Below are positions 45,828-55,291 of a stretch of 64,000 bases of DNA, one piece after another; positions within the stretch are counted from its first letter, which is position 1, and each line of letters begins with the position of its first letter. Source of the stretch: Leptospira sp. 96542 (GTDB lineage Bacteria > Spirochaetota > Leptospiria > Leptospirales > Leptospiraceae); assembly GCA_029310945.1 (NCBI GenBank), contig JARJFC010000019.1, positions 15,855 to 79,854 of the forward strand. Reading direction: 5' to 3'. The translations under genes were made by a program, and so were the position numbers. The notes beneath the pieces are model-generated. The model was given only the letters and a program-made list of their open reading frames with translations, did not search any database and was not told the origin of the DNA.

Positions 45828-48139
45828 AATTATCATTAAAAAATTTTGGAATCTTCAAAGATAAAGAATTTCAATTAGAACAAGTCACAATTTTTTATGG
45901 GCCTAACGAATCTGGTAAAACCACCATACTGGATTCCATCGTATCATCTCTCGTAAAACTTGTCGGGTCAAAAAAATACGGAAAAAAAATTAACGATCGT
46001 TATGGTAAAGAAAATCGAGAGGCATTTTTATCTGATACAAAGCCAAAAAATTTAAAAAACGAAAATTTTATGAACTCCCTTGTCATTCGTGAAGGAATGA
46101 TGGATGTTGATTTGGATGATGGTGATTTGATAAAATCAATTGAGCAGAGTATTTTTGATAGTGGATTGAATCCATCTGAATTGAAAGAAAATGCGATTGA
46201 AAATTTCGATAAATCTCCGCGAAAAAAATCGGGAAAACGATTAAAATTAGTTTTAGACAATTTAACTTTAAAAATAGAAGAATTCAAAAAAGCGGAGGAA
46301 ACTCTGAGCCTTGTTTCATCAAAATTTTTAAATCTCCCCAATTTAGAAATTCAAAAACAAGAATTATTTACAAAAAAAACAAACCTAGATAAAGAAATCA
46401 TTCAATTAGAATCTAAAATTAAAGAATTCGAAGAACGGGAAAACCATAAAAGATTTGATGAAGCATACAAATTGATTTTGGAATGGGAAGAGAGCCAAAA
46501 GAATAAAAATTCTGATGAGCGTTTGCTCGGTGAAAAATGGGACGAAAGAACTGTCCAATTAGAATCTATAATCAAATCACAATCAACTTTAAAAATCGAA
46601 AATTCAGAAAGAATCAAATCGATTAACTCTTATTTGGCAAAGATAAGAGATCAAAAATTAGAACTAGAAACTAATTTTTCAAAAATTTCTAAACTCATTC
46701 CGCTAGTAAGTGGTTGGAAAAAACAAATATTGGAGTTACAATCTTCCGTTTCTTTTCTGAGTCGTGTGGAGTGGAATTTTTCCTTTTTATTGATTTCCTC
46801 CCTTCTTATGGTTTTTTCGGTATTAGGTGCTGTGGTTTTGGTGGTTAAAGAATTTGCTTTTCTGCCTTATATGCTAATTCCATTGTTTCTTATTGTATCT
46901 AGTGCTGTACTTTTCTATAAAGCCAAAAAAACCTCAGCAGTTAGGGATGAAGAAAAATTAAAAACTAATTTGATACAACTTACACGGGAAATTGAAACAA
47001 ATTCAATGGGAGACTTAAAATGTCCTTCTGCTGATTCCGAATCAATACAGTTCGCATTGAGTCAGTATGAAAATAATTTTACAAAATTAAAATTAGAGTT
47101 AGATCAAATCGATAAAGATATTTTAAACAAACAGACAGAGAAACATGCGTTAGAGCAAAAGGAAGCAGGTTTAGTCGAAACTATTTCAGAGGCAGAAATT
47201 AGTTTAAATCAAATTTGGAAAGACTCTGGGGTTGGGAGTCAGAAAGAAATTTCTGAATTATACCTCCAAATTAGGGTTCGGTTGGATCGAATGAAAAATT
47301 TAGATTTAATGGTTTCCAATTTATTGAAAGATCATTCGCTTTCGAATGTGAATGAATTGAAACTCGTCGTGAAAGATAAATTGAGTGAATGGGAGAATCG
47401 TGGCATAACGTCTTTATATAATTCCGAAGATCGTATTTTAAAACAAAAATTTGTATCAGAAAATACTTCAAAAAAACAAGAATTGAAAAATTTAGAAAAA
47501 CAATATTCTGAGTTAACAAACGAACTAGATTCTAAAAAAGCTGTTTTACAGTCTGAGCTGATCCCTGCCCAAAAAAATTGGGAATTGAGCAAAAAGGATA
47601 TGGATAGAGCAGAAAAAGAATACCAGAATGTTTTGTTTGAGTTTGCCGCCTTTGAAGAGTTGTCCAAAATATTTGGAGAAATGGAAACAGAAAGCCAAAA
47701 TCAAATGGCCCAACTTGTCAATGCTTTGCAATTGCGGATGAATTCTATGAAGGAAACGGGCTTAGACAAAAAAATTATTTGGAATGGTTTTAGTGAAAGT
47801 TTAAAAATTATCGATGAATCAGCAAATACTAGAGATTTAGACAACTTATCCACTGGGACAAAAGAGCAAATTTACTATATTTTAAGATTAGAATATGCTC
47901 ACAGAATTGGAAAACAAGAAGGGATTGAGTTTTTGATTTTAGACGAGCCCTTTAGGCATATGGATGAAGAAAGAAGAAACTTTGCTGTTCGATATACAGT
48001 CGAATTTTTAAAAAAAGAGAATTGGAAGGGTGTTTTTTTTAGTTTTGATAGAGAACTAGTAAAGTTAATTCAGGATCTAACAAATGAAAAAAATATCAAA
48101 TGCCAAATCCATGAATTAAAGAGGTTTGGTTTAAACTAG
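45824..48139 (+). CDS. SbcC/Rad50-like ATPase with two transmembrane helices (YhaN-like)
   Basis: The 771-residue protein has the Walker A motif GPNESGKTT (26-34), the ABC signature LSTGTKEQ (about 675) and Walker [14 protein letters not shown] (about 704-716), with long coiled coils between. Unlike SbcC or Rad50 it is short and has two strong hydrophobic helices in the middle (about 318-340 and 345-366), where those proteins carry the zinc hook. No CxxC hook is present. This resembles the YhaN type and suggests the coiled-coil apex is fixed in the membrane. It is coupled to the nuclease gene and its last 9 bases overlap the convergent tpx gene. Confidence 0.82.
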   Translation: MKLSLKNFGIFKDKEFQLEQVTIFYGPNESGKTTILDSIVSSLVKLVGSKKYGKKINDRYGKENREAFLSDTKPKNLKNENFMNSLVIREGMMDVDLDDGDLIKSIEQSIFDSGLNPSELKENAIENFDKSPRKKSGKRLKLVLDNLTLKIEEFKKAEETLSLVSSKFLNLPNLEIQKQELFTKKTNLDKEIIQLESKIKEFEERENHKRFDEAYKLILEWEESQKNKNSDERLLGEKWDERTVQLESIIKSQSTLKIENSERIKSINSYLAKIRDQKLELETNFSKISKLIPLVSGWKKQILELQSSVSFLSRVEWNFSFLLISSLLMVFSVLGAVVLVVKEFAFLPYMLIPLFLIVSSAVLFYKAKKTSAVRDEEKLKTNLIQLTREIETNSMGDLKCPSADSESIQFALSQYENNFTKLKLELDQIDKDILNKQTEKHALEQKEAGLVETISEAEISLNQIWKDSGVGSQKEISELYLQIRVRLDRMKNLDLMVSNLLKDHSLSNVNELKLVVKDKLSEWENRGITSLYNSEDRILKQKFVSENTSKKQELKNLEKQYSELTNELDSKKAVLQSELIPAQKNWELSKKDMDRAEKEYQNVLFEFAAFEELSKIFGEMETESQNQMAQLVNALQLRMNSMKETGLDKKIIWNGFSESLKIIDESANTRDLDNLSTGTKEQIYYILRLEYAHRIGKQEGIEFLILDEPFRHMDEERRNFAVRYTVEFLKKENWKGVFFSFDRELVKLIQDLTNEKNIKCQIHELKRFGLN

Positions 48140-48646
48140 TTTTTTTGCTTCTGCTAAAATGGTTTCATAATTTGGTTCATTGCCAATTTCTGGAACCAAT
48201 TCCACATAACGTACTACATCTGATTTATCCAAAACAAATACAGCCCTTGCCGAAAGCCCAGCCAAAGGTCCGGCAGCAATATGCGTTCCATAATTTTTAG
48301 AAAATGAAAAATCTCTGAATTGGGAACCTGTTATCAAGTTTTCTGAATTGATTCCTTCTGTTGAGCAAAAACGTTTCATTGCAAAAGGTAAATCGCCAGA
48401 AACAATGATTGTTGTTATTTCCTTTTCTGTTGCTGCTTTTTCATTGAACTTTTTGGTTTCGATCGCGCATACCGAAGTATCCAAACTAGGAACTGCCACT
48501 AAAATTTTGACTTTGCCTGTTAGATCTCCCAGCGATAAATCACCTAGATCTTGTTTTGCGATCTTGAAATCGGGTGCTTTGTCTCCAATTTTTGGTAGGT
48601 TCCCTTCGAGTGGAACTGGATTGCCTTTTAATGTTACTTGTGCCAT
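48131..48646 (-). CDS. tpx: thiol peroxidase
   Basis: Tpx reduces H2O2 and organic peroxides using thioredoxin. The 171-residue protein carries the peroxidatic Cys60 in [12 protein letters not shown] and the resolving Cys94 in RFCSTEG, the usual atypical 2-Cys arrangement. It has full family length. A strong AGGAGA ribosome site lies before the ATG. It is 18 bases downstream of a membrane protein and sensor kinase, suggesting that peroxide defence is in the same operon as that sensor. Confidence 0.95.
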   Translation of the reverse strand: MAQVTLKGNPVPLEGNLPKIGDKAPDFKIAKQDLGDLSLGDLTGKVKILVAVPSLDTSVCAIETKKFNEKAATEKEITTIIVSGDLPFAMKRFCSTEGINSENLITGSQFRDFSFSKNYGTHIAAGPLAGLSARAVFVLDKSDVVRYVELVPEIGNEPNYETILAEAKKLV

Positions 48647-48664
48647 ATTATTCTCCTATATGTT

Positions 48665-49810
48665 TTAGACTGATTGTTTGTTCATTTTCATTTTTTCTAA
48701 AGCCAGAAAACTTTCTACAAAATGAATGCTGTCCATAAGTTTTCCGCCTCGAATGAGCGAAGATAAAGTTTCAATATCTTTGTGAAAATTTGTATCAAAT
48801 ATGGATGCCAGTCGTTTTAGAGATAAAGTTTCTTCAGAATTTGTTTTGCCATCATAACAAACGAATATGATGAATAATCGAATCACTAGGGTTTGCGAAT
48901 TTTGGTCTAAATTTCGCAGATTCGTCTCCCAGTTTTCCCAATCATCCAATTCATTTAGATAACCGCTGTTTTTGAGGTCGGCCAACATATGAAATAATAA
49001 ATATTCAAAATTAGGGTGAAATGTTTTTGTATAAACTATTGAAATCGCAATTGTACGAATCACAACCTCTTTTGTTTTTACATCCAGTTGTAAACTTTTA
49101 AGATAATTTAGTATAGAGTCAGAAATTTTTCGAGTGATGATTCGTTTTTGTAATTCTTTCAGAATCAAGTAAGTAGTGATCGAATCCCAAATTCCAGTGA
49201 TGGGTGCTGAAATATAATCAACCAAAAACCGAATGCTCGTTCTTCCTAAAATTGATTTGAGTATAAATTTTCCAACTATATTTGATAAAAACACTTTGCT
49301 TTTATAAAGTAAGGTGCGAAAGAATAACGCTCGTTTGTTTAGGTGTTTGTATGGGTCGATTCCATACATTTGGATACGTGGATCAGGAATTTCTAATACA
49401 AGCCGAGCAAACATACCTGGTATTGGTGTGATCAGCTCTGGTTCATCTGCAAGTTCGATGTTTGCAGATTCGCCCATGCGATATGCGAGATAAAACCCTA
49501 ATCGAAATAAAAAGTAAAATTCTAGTAACGTTACAAAAACTAAAATCAAAACAAATTGAATGATGTAAGTAATATTCAACTCTTCGAATGGAGTTTCTGG
49601 TAAAAATTTAAGTAGATAAACAAACAAAAGCGAAGGCAAAAAGCCAATCCAAAAAGACCAAAATACTCCCCAAAACACCAAACTATTGCTTTGTTTTGAG
49701 AAACTTAAAGTTTGTTTCTTTTTGTTTCCTAGTTGTATATGAAGAGAAATTAAAACCCGCCTCCCCCAGTTTTCGAGTAAACCTGGTTTGTATTTGTTTT
49801 TGTCTATCAC
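48665..49810 (-). CDS. membrane protein of unknown function
   Basis: I do not recognise a family. The 381-residue protein has two strong hydrophobic helices (about 44-72 and 82-110), then a mostly soluble helical region with many Leu, Ile and charged residues, possibly a TerB-like helical bundle near the end (IRLFIIFVCYDGKTNSEE). The ATG abuts the stop of the kinase gene, and tpx follows 18 bases after, so it is the middle gene of a likely kinase-membrane protein-tpx operon. Confidence 0.65.
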   Translation of the reverse strand: MIDKNKYKPGLLENWGRRVLISLHIQLGNKKKQTLSFSKQSNSLVFWGVFWSFWIGFLPSLLFVYLLKFLPETPFEELNITYIIQFVLILVFVTLLEFYFLFRLGFYLAYRMGESANIELADEPELITPIPGMFARLVLEIPDPRIQMYGIDPYKHLNKRALFFRTLLYKSKVFLSNIVGKFILKSILGRTSIRFLVDYISAPITGIWDSITTYLILKELQKRIITRKISDSILNYLKSLQLDVKTKEVVIRTIAISIVYTKTFHPNFEYLLFHMLADLKNSGYLNELDDWENWETNLRNLDQNSQTLVIRLFIIFVCYDGKTNSEETLSLKRLASIFDTNFHKDIETLSSLIRGGKLMDSIHFVESFLALEKMKMNKQSV

Positions 49811-51643
49811 CTAACCTCTGATCTCCCGTATCATTTCTTTAGGAATGCTTGGTACATCTCCAGGACCTGCAAGCGGTAAATAAATCAAAAATTTTGTATG
49901 ACCAGGTGTTGATTCCATTTCAATTCTTCCTTTGTGTTTTTCGATGATACCTTTTACAATTCCAAGTCCGAGTCCACTGCCTTCGCCTTGGTCCTTTGTG
50001 GTAAAAAAAGGATCCCAAATTTTGTCTTTGATTTCGAGAGGAACACCGGCGCCATTGTCTTCAAAAATAAGAAGTACGTATTGATCTTCCACCAAACGAG
50101 TGGTAATGATTAACTTTGGTTTGGTTACTTTTTTCATAGCATGGAGGGCATTTGTAATAAGATTTGTCCATACTTGGTTCAGCTCATCAATATTACACTT
50201 CACGAGTGGTAATTTTGCATAATTCCTTTCTATTGACACACCTTGTTTGATTTGGTTTTGCATGATCACAAGAGTGTTTTCTAAACCTTCATGTAAGTCG
50301 GCATCTTCATAGGAAGCTTGGCCAAGATGTGAATAGTATTTCAGCGCCTTAACAATTCTCACCACATTGCGGATTGCATACTTAATGTTTTTGATATTTC
50401 GATGAAGCCCAAGGGTGTTTTTTAACATTTCAAAAATTTCTTTCCCGCCTGCTTTCCAAATGCGTAATAACTCTTCTTGCATATGGAGGATTTGGTGATC
50501 AATTAGAAATGTTGATAGATCAATTGCTTCATTTTCTGAAATTCCATTTTCGATCAATTTAAGTTTTGTTTCGCGTTTGAGTTTAAACCTGTCTCTTGGG
50601 TCAATTCTGTTGGCTGGATCTTCTTTTACGAAACTAAATAAGAGGTCTACATAAATTGTTCGAAAATCTATGTTTTGTATTAAATTGGAAATTTCGCTCA
50701 AATGCGAAAAAATATAAACCAAGTTAGCATCCAAATTATCGGCAGCACCATTGATCACGGCAGCTGGTGTGTTGATTTCGTGTGCAATGCCTGCAACCAT
50801 TACACCGAGTGATGCCATCTTTTCTGATTGTACTAAGTGCGCTTGGGTTTCTTCTAGTTCCCTTGTTCGTTCTTTGACTTTTGCTTCCAAAGTTTCTGTT
50901 AAATTTAATAACTGTTGGTAAATCATCGAATTTGATAAAGACATGAGTGAAACGGAAAGTATTTCTAATATGATTTCAATTTCTTGGATATCGTATTTTT
51001 TATGATTCTTTAGTTGACCGAACAAAATGAACCCAACCAAACTTGACTTAATGGAAAGTGTTGCCACAAGTTCGGACTTTGTGCGGTCAAAGAAGTTTAA
51101 CGCTTGTTCTTTGATTTTTTCATGACTTTGGGTGGAAACATTCAGAAAATTTTCTTTTGAATGGATACCTTCTCTATCTGACAACCAAAGTAAAAATGGA
51201 TCAAATACAGGAATCGATGCCATCGTTACACCTTCATGCCCAAATGGTCTTGGTCGGAACTGCCCTTCGTTTTCGTCCCAAGTGTAAACTTGGACAAACA
51301 AAGCGGGGATTTTTGATTCTAAAAATTGGGAAATGGTCTGGCTGATTTGGTCTGGATCATTGGATGAAATGAGTTCTTCTTTGAATTTTTCCAAAGCAAA
51401 AAGATTTTGAACAAGTTCGTCTCTTTTTTTGGGTTTACTAATTTGTTCTGAGATTTGTACGTTTTTTTTTGCTTTGGGGTAATTTAAAAACGTGATCACA
51501 CTTGAAATGATTCCGAGTCCAAGTGCGGAGATCCCCAGACTATCCTTTATACCACCTCCAAGCAAAATAAAGATACCAACGGAAATCAGAGCTAAACTTG
51601 AAAAAGTCATATAGAAAAATGGAAAGAAAACTTGTGTTTGCAT
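49811..51643 (-). CDS. sensor histidine kinase with GAF-like input domain
   Basis: The 610-residue protein has two N-terminal membrane helices (about 10-30 and 38-54), a GAF-like domain (about 80-240), a coiled coil, and a DHp helix with the phosphoacceptor His288 in GIAHEINTP. The HATPase domain has the N box WTNLITNALHAM, G1 DNGAGV and G2 GSGLGLGIV. About 140 residues separate the H box from the ATPase domain, much longer than usual, including a charged segment (PANRIDPRDRFKLKRE). No response regulator is adjacent. The downstream genes are a membrane protein and tpx. Confidence 0.9.
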   Translation of the reverse strand: MQTQVFFPFFYMTFSSLALISVGIFILLGGGIKDSLGISALGLGIISSVITFLNYPKAKKNVQISEQISKPKKRDELVQNLFALEKFKEELISSNDPDQISQTISQFLESKIPALFVQVYTWDENEGQFRPRPFGHEGVTMASIPVFDPFLLWLSDREGIHSKENFLNVSTQSHEKIKEQALNFFDRTKSELVATLSIKSSLVGFILFGQLKNHKKYDIQEIEIILEILSVSLMSLSNSMIYQQLLNLTETLEAKVKERTRELEETQAHLVQSEKMASLGVMVAGIAHEINTPAAVINGAADNLDANLVYIFSHLSEISNLIQNIDFRTIYVDLLFSFVKEDPANRIDPRDRFKLKRETKLKLIENGISENEAIDLSTFLIDHQILHMQEELLRIWKAGGKEIFEMLKNTLGLHRNIKNIKYAIRNVVRIVKALKYYSHLGQASYEDADLHEGLENTLVIMQNQIKQGVSIERNYAKLPLVKCNIDELNQVWTNLITNALHAMKKVTKPKLIITTRLVEDQYVLLIFEDNGAGVPLEIKDKIWDPFFTTKDQGEGSGLGLGIVKGIIEKHKGRIEMESTPGHTKFLIYLPLAGPGDVPSIPKEMIREIRG

Positions 51644-51692
51644 CTGGATCAGTTAGAATGTAAGAACTACATTATTTTGGTCGCAACTAAGC

Positions 51693-52646
51693 TTGGGTAA
51701 ACAACAATTTACAATCGCAAGGATCTTTGGCGCTTATTACGAAATTTATTCGGAAGAAACAAATTACGTATTGGCAACTCTTAAGGGCAAACTCCGTTTG
51801 AGAAACTCTCACGATAGGCACCCATTTGTTGTGGGTGACATCGTTTGGGCTGAACCATCGTCGAATGCGGAATGGGTTATACTCGAAAAAGAGGAGAGGT
51901 CAAATTTTTTGACCCGAAAAAGTGATTTTGGCGATAGCCATGTACTTTGTGCCAACCTAAACCAAGTGGCCATACTTGCATCTTATAAAGAGCCAGAAAC
52001 AAAATTCGGGTTTATCGATCGTTTGCTTGCGGCATCTTATAATACGAATATCTCCCCCATCATCGTTTACACAAAAAAAGATTTAGTTTTGGAAAAAGAG
52101 ATAGAAGAAAAAGAATCTTATTACAGAAAGTTAGGTTATCAAGTTATTAGTGTATCTGTTGCGTCGGAAGAAAGTTTAACTTCTGTTTGGTCTTTGTTCC
52201 AAGGCAAACGAACCTTCCTCTGCGGAAATTCGGGCGTGGGTAAGTCAAGTTTACTCAACCATTTGCATAAAAAGGCAGTTCAAAAAACCAATTTAGTGAG
52301 TGAAAGCACCAAAAAAGGCAAACACACAACCACTAACTCCTTTGCATTATTTTTAGAAGAAAATACCGTCCTCATCGATTCGCCTGGGGTCAAAGAGTGG
52401 GGGATCTTACACTTATCCAAATCTGACCTTTTGGAGAGTTTCCCTGAATTGAAGGCAAAAAAAGATTCCTGTCAAACAGTGCATTGTTGCGATTTGGGTA
52501 TGGAATGCGCTATGTTACAAAATTGGGAAGATATTTTGGTAGAAGCACGGAGAAAAAGCTTAGAATCTATGTTGGAAAGCCTAGAAAAACCCCACCGAGT
52601 GACAAGAAGGGATCATTGGACAAAAGCTGTCACAAAAAGATATTAG
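51693..52646 (+). CDS. rsgA: ribosome small-subunit biogenesis GTPase RsgA
   Basis: RsgA helps mature the 30S subunit. It is a circularly permuted GTPase and the motif order fits: G4-like TKKD (about 127-130), G5-like SVASEE, then G1 GNSGVGKSS (about 178-186), the TTT switch and G3 DSPGVKE. An N-terminal OB domain (about 10-75) and a C-terminal zinc site (CQTVHCC...MEC) are present. At 317 residues it is normal. The start is TTG at 51693; no ATG is usable in frame upstream. There is no visible ribosome site. Confidence 0.93.
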   Translation: MGKQQFTIARIFGAYYEIYSEETNYVLATLKGKLRLRNSHDRHPFVVGDIVWAEPSSNAEWVILEKEERSNFLTRKSDFGDSHVLCANLNQVAILASYKEPETKFGFIDRLLAASYNTNISPIIVYTKKDLVLEKEIEEKESYYRKLGYQVISVSVASEESLTSVWSLFQGKRTFLCGNSGVGKSSLLNHLHKKAVQKTNLVSESTKKGKHTTTNSFALFLEENTVLIDSPGVKEWGILHLSKSDLLESFPELKAKKDSCQTVHCCDLGMECAMLQNWEDILVEARRKSLESMLESLEKPHRVTRRDHWTKAVTKRY

Positions 52647-52655
52647 GGAAAAGAG

Positions 52656-52684
52656 TTGCCAGCCACTCAGTTGTTACATAAAAT
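52656..52684 (+). promoter_or_regulatory. sigma-70-type promoter of the FecR/PEGA/TPR operon
   Basis: TTGCCA (52656-52661) and TAAAAT (52679-52684) are separated by exactly 17 bases, a strong match to the vegetative consensus. The operon's first ATG, with GAGGAGA upstream, lies 29 bases beyond the -10. Confidence 0.65.
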
Positions 52685-52712
52685 TAGAATGATGTTTAAG
52701 TGAGGAGAAACT

Positions 52713-53681
52713 ATGAAACGTACCAAATCTCAATCCATAGTCTTAATTGGAATTGTGGCGATATTTGCCATGTTTTCTGTCAATTGCCAAAAGGATTCGA
52801 AAGATACAAACACAGCTGTATCGAACTCAAACGAATCCGTTAATAATGTTGTGGTTGCCTTTGTGAAGGGAGACGTCGCAATTTTACGAGACGGAAACCA
52901 AATCAAACCAAACTTAGGTGATGTTTTGAACCAAAAAGATACAATCGTAACTGGTGGCAATGGAACTTGTGAAATTTTGATCGGTGAAGATGGGGTTCTC
53001 AAACTCAATAAAAATACTTCACTTAGCATTAGTCAGGCGGTTGCTGCGAATGATGGAGGAAAGGAAACCGAAATCAATATGCAATACGGAAAACTTGTAA
53101 CTGTTCTAAAGAAAGAACGTAAAACAGAGTCTTTTAATATTGTAACTCCAACTTCGATTGCGGGCGTTAGGGGAACGAGCTTTTTGACTAGTGTCGAAAA
53201 TCCAAGTGCAAAAACGGGAGCCGTTGCTTGTGTTGGAAATTGTGTGGTCAAATACACTGTGCTTGATGGAGCCATTGCCATTCGAAAATCCAATTCTGAA
53301 AATGAAATCGTAGTGGATAAACAAAAAATGGCAGAAGTTGGGAACGAAACCAAACTCAGTGATAAAATGATAAAACCAATGGACAAACAATCTTTGTCCG
53401 AATTGAAAGAAATGCTGGTTTTTGAAAATACCAAAATGATGGAATTCGAATCGCTTGCAAACGAACTTAGATCCAATAACGAAGAACTCCGAAAAATGAA
53501 CGAAGCTTCGTCGGTGGAAGAGTTAGAAAAAGCAACAAAAACTCGCGAAATCACCAAATCAAAGTCAGATGAAGTGATCACGACTGCGAAATCTGTCGAA
53601 GACTCAAAATACATCAAAAAAGATGTACAAAAAGAAAGCCTTAAATTAACACCAAAAGAGAGTTTTGATAAGACGAAATGA
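52713..53681 (+). CDS. FecR-domain lipoprotein
   Basis: The 322-residue protein is a lipoprotein (lipobox FSVNC, Cys25). A FecR-like beta domain (about 48-165) shows the expected DVAILRDG, LNQKDTIVTG, LNKNTSLSI and PTSIAGVRGTSF motifs. A Lys/Glu-rich helical tail follows (about 225-322). FecR domains outside iron signalling often act as surface scaffolds. A good promoter and a GAGGAGA ribosome site precede it. Its stop overlaps the next ATG (ATGA). It heads a three-lipoprotein operon. Confidence 0.85.
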   Translation: MKRTKSQSIVLIGIVAIFAMFSVNCQKDSKDTNTAVSNSNESVNNVVVAFVKGDVAILRDGNQIKPNLGDVLNQKDTIVTGGNGTCEILIGEDGVLKLNKNTSLSISQAVAANDGGKETEINMQYGKLVTVLKKERKTESFNIVTPTSIAGVRGTSFLTSVENPSAKTGAVACVGNCVVKYTVLDGAIAIRKSNSENEIVVDKQKMAEVGNETKLSDKMIKPMDKQSLSELKEMLVFENTKMMEFESLANELRSNNEELRKMNEASSVEELEKATKTREITKSKSDEVITTAKSVEDSKYIKKDVQKESLKLTPKESFDKTK

Positions 53682-55291
53682 GATATGTTTATTTACCAGT
53701 TCTTTGTGTTTTCCTCGGGTTTTGTGCATCTGTTTCAAAAATTGAAACGCTAAACCGTAGTTTCTCCAAACCGAAGTTTGTAACTCCAGAGTTAGGGGAG
53801 GTAGATCCCCTGCCTTCTGGTAGAGACCACAAAGAACGACAGGTAAATAAATCGAAAGTTAATTTTTCTCTCCTTTGGGTGGCAGTCCCAGAGGAGTTTG
53901 ATACTGCAAGTTTACAGTTGTTAGAGGAAAAGGTTCTTTATCATCATAGAGAGCTTGGTGTTTATAAAAAATCACCAAAGGTTTCGGATCCAAAATTTGC
54001 TGAAAAAGAAGATCTTGATTTAATTTTAGAGGCAAAACTTTCCAAGGACGATAATCGGTTCAAAATCGAAATATTTTATAAAGATCCTGTTTTAAACCAT
54101 AACTTTGGAAATTCTTTATTTTTGTATTCAGAAGAAAATGAACTAGATCCTAAAAAAAATAAATCCATCGAAGTGTTCCATGGTAAAAAACAACTCATCC
54201 CACTGGGAGCTTCTGTTCCATCTTATTTTGCCGAAGTTTCTGCACCATCTGACGAAGAATTAAAAACAATTTTTACTGCCTCCATCCAAGGAGCAGTTTC
54301 TGTATTTTCAACCACTCCTGGTACTTCCATCTATTTGGATGGTAAAGAAATTGGCAAAGCACCGCTCATCGCCTATCCATTATTAAATGGAAAGCACAAA
54401 CTTTCATTTGCAAAACCTGGAAAAGATCCAGTGAACCGCACAATTCTAGTGCGAGCAGGCAAAACAAATCGGGTGTTTCAGGAATGGGATGACGATATTT
54501 CACAAGGAACACTTGTGGTTTCGAGTTTTCCAACGGGTCTTGATACAATCATTGGCGGGCAAAAAAAAGGAAAAACCCAATATGCAGAGTCTGGTGTGCC
54601 TTACGGTAGTTATCCGGTACAATATGTTCGAACAAAAGATGATTCCAATTTTGAATATGCAAAAACAACGGTAATTATCCGTCCTAAAAAAATAACATCC
54701 ATTGCTTTGCCGATCAACCTGGAAAATGGTATTGGTTGGGAAGCAGAAGAGTTTTGGAATTTAACTTCTCCTTCGCCTAATTTTCAAGTCACATTTCCTG
54801 GATCTTTGAATTTTGCAAAATCGAAAGACCTACCGAAAGGCTGGTATGGAGTGTATACTGAAGACCTTATTCCAGACCGCATTGAAGCCGAACTCACTTT
54901 GGATTTGAAAAAAAATCTCAATGGCAGTTTTGGTTTCTATGTCACTGACCAAAAGGATCACAGTCTCCTCGTTTACGTGGATGGCAACGATTATCATATA
55001 ATTTCATTTGGCGCTTCTGAGAACTCTGCACCTGTTAGGTCATCTTTCCGTTGGCAGAAGGAGGATGAGGAAAAGGGGCGAACACTGAGTATTGAAACAG
55101 ATATTGAAAAAAAAATATTCAAACTGTATTTGGGCAACACAAAAGTAGAAGAGGTTCCATGGAATTTTGAAAATTTCTGGAACATCGCTATTTTGACATC
55201 CAACGAATCAACGTTAACTGGTGCTCCCGTTCGTAGTTTTAAGTTAAAATACCCTGATATGAAAAAGTTTGAAGAGAAATTAAACAAATGA
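53678..55291 (+). CDS. PEGA-domain lipoprotein
   Basis: The 537-residue protein has a lipoprotein-like signal (LGFC, Cys16; Phe at -1 is unusual). A PEGA domain lies at about 205-265 (SIYLDGKEIGKAPL...LNGKHKLSF), with a second partial copy after it (TLVVSSFPTGLDTIIGG). The C-terminal 170 residues look like a jelly-roll or laminin-G-like fold (LTLDLKKNLNGSFGFYV). Such layouts are common in envelope-associated proteins. Both ends overlap neighbouring genes by 4 bases (ATGA), so the three products are probably made in fixed ratio and may form a complex. Confidence 0.78.
   Translation: MRYVYLPVLCVFLGFCASVSKIETLNRSFSKPKFVTPELGEVDPLPSGRDHKERQVNKSKVNFSLLWVAVPEEFDTASLQLLEEKVLYHHRELGVYKKSPKVSDPKFAEKEDLDLILEAKLSKDDNRFKIEIFYKDPVLNHNFGNSLFLYSEENELDPKKNKSIEVFHGKKQLIPLGASVPSYFAEVSAPSDEELKTIFTASIQGAVSVFSTTPGTSIYLDGKEIGKAPLIAYPLLNGKHKLSFAKPGKDPVNRTILVRAGKTNRVFQEWDDDISQGTLVVSSFPTGLDTIIGGQKKGKTQYAESGVPYGSYPVQYVRTKDDSNFEYAKTTVIIRPKKITSIALPINLENGIGWEAEEFWNLTSPSPNFQVTFPGSLNFAKSKDLPKGWYGVYTEDLIPDRIEAELTLDLKKNLNGSFGFYVTDQKDHSLLVYVDGNDYHIISFGASENSAPVRSSFRWQKEDEEKGRTLSIETDIEKKIFKLYLGNTKVEEVPWNFENFWNIAILTSNESTLTGAPVRSFKLKYPDMKKFEEKLNK

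Noticed and set aside
53033..53617. 194-codon minus-strand open frame inside the FecR lipoprotein gene
   Set aside because: It is antisense to a clearly coding gene, Ser/Phe-rich, and has no recognisable motif.
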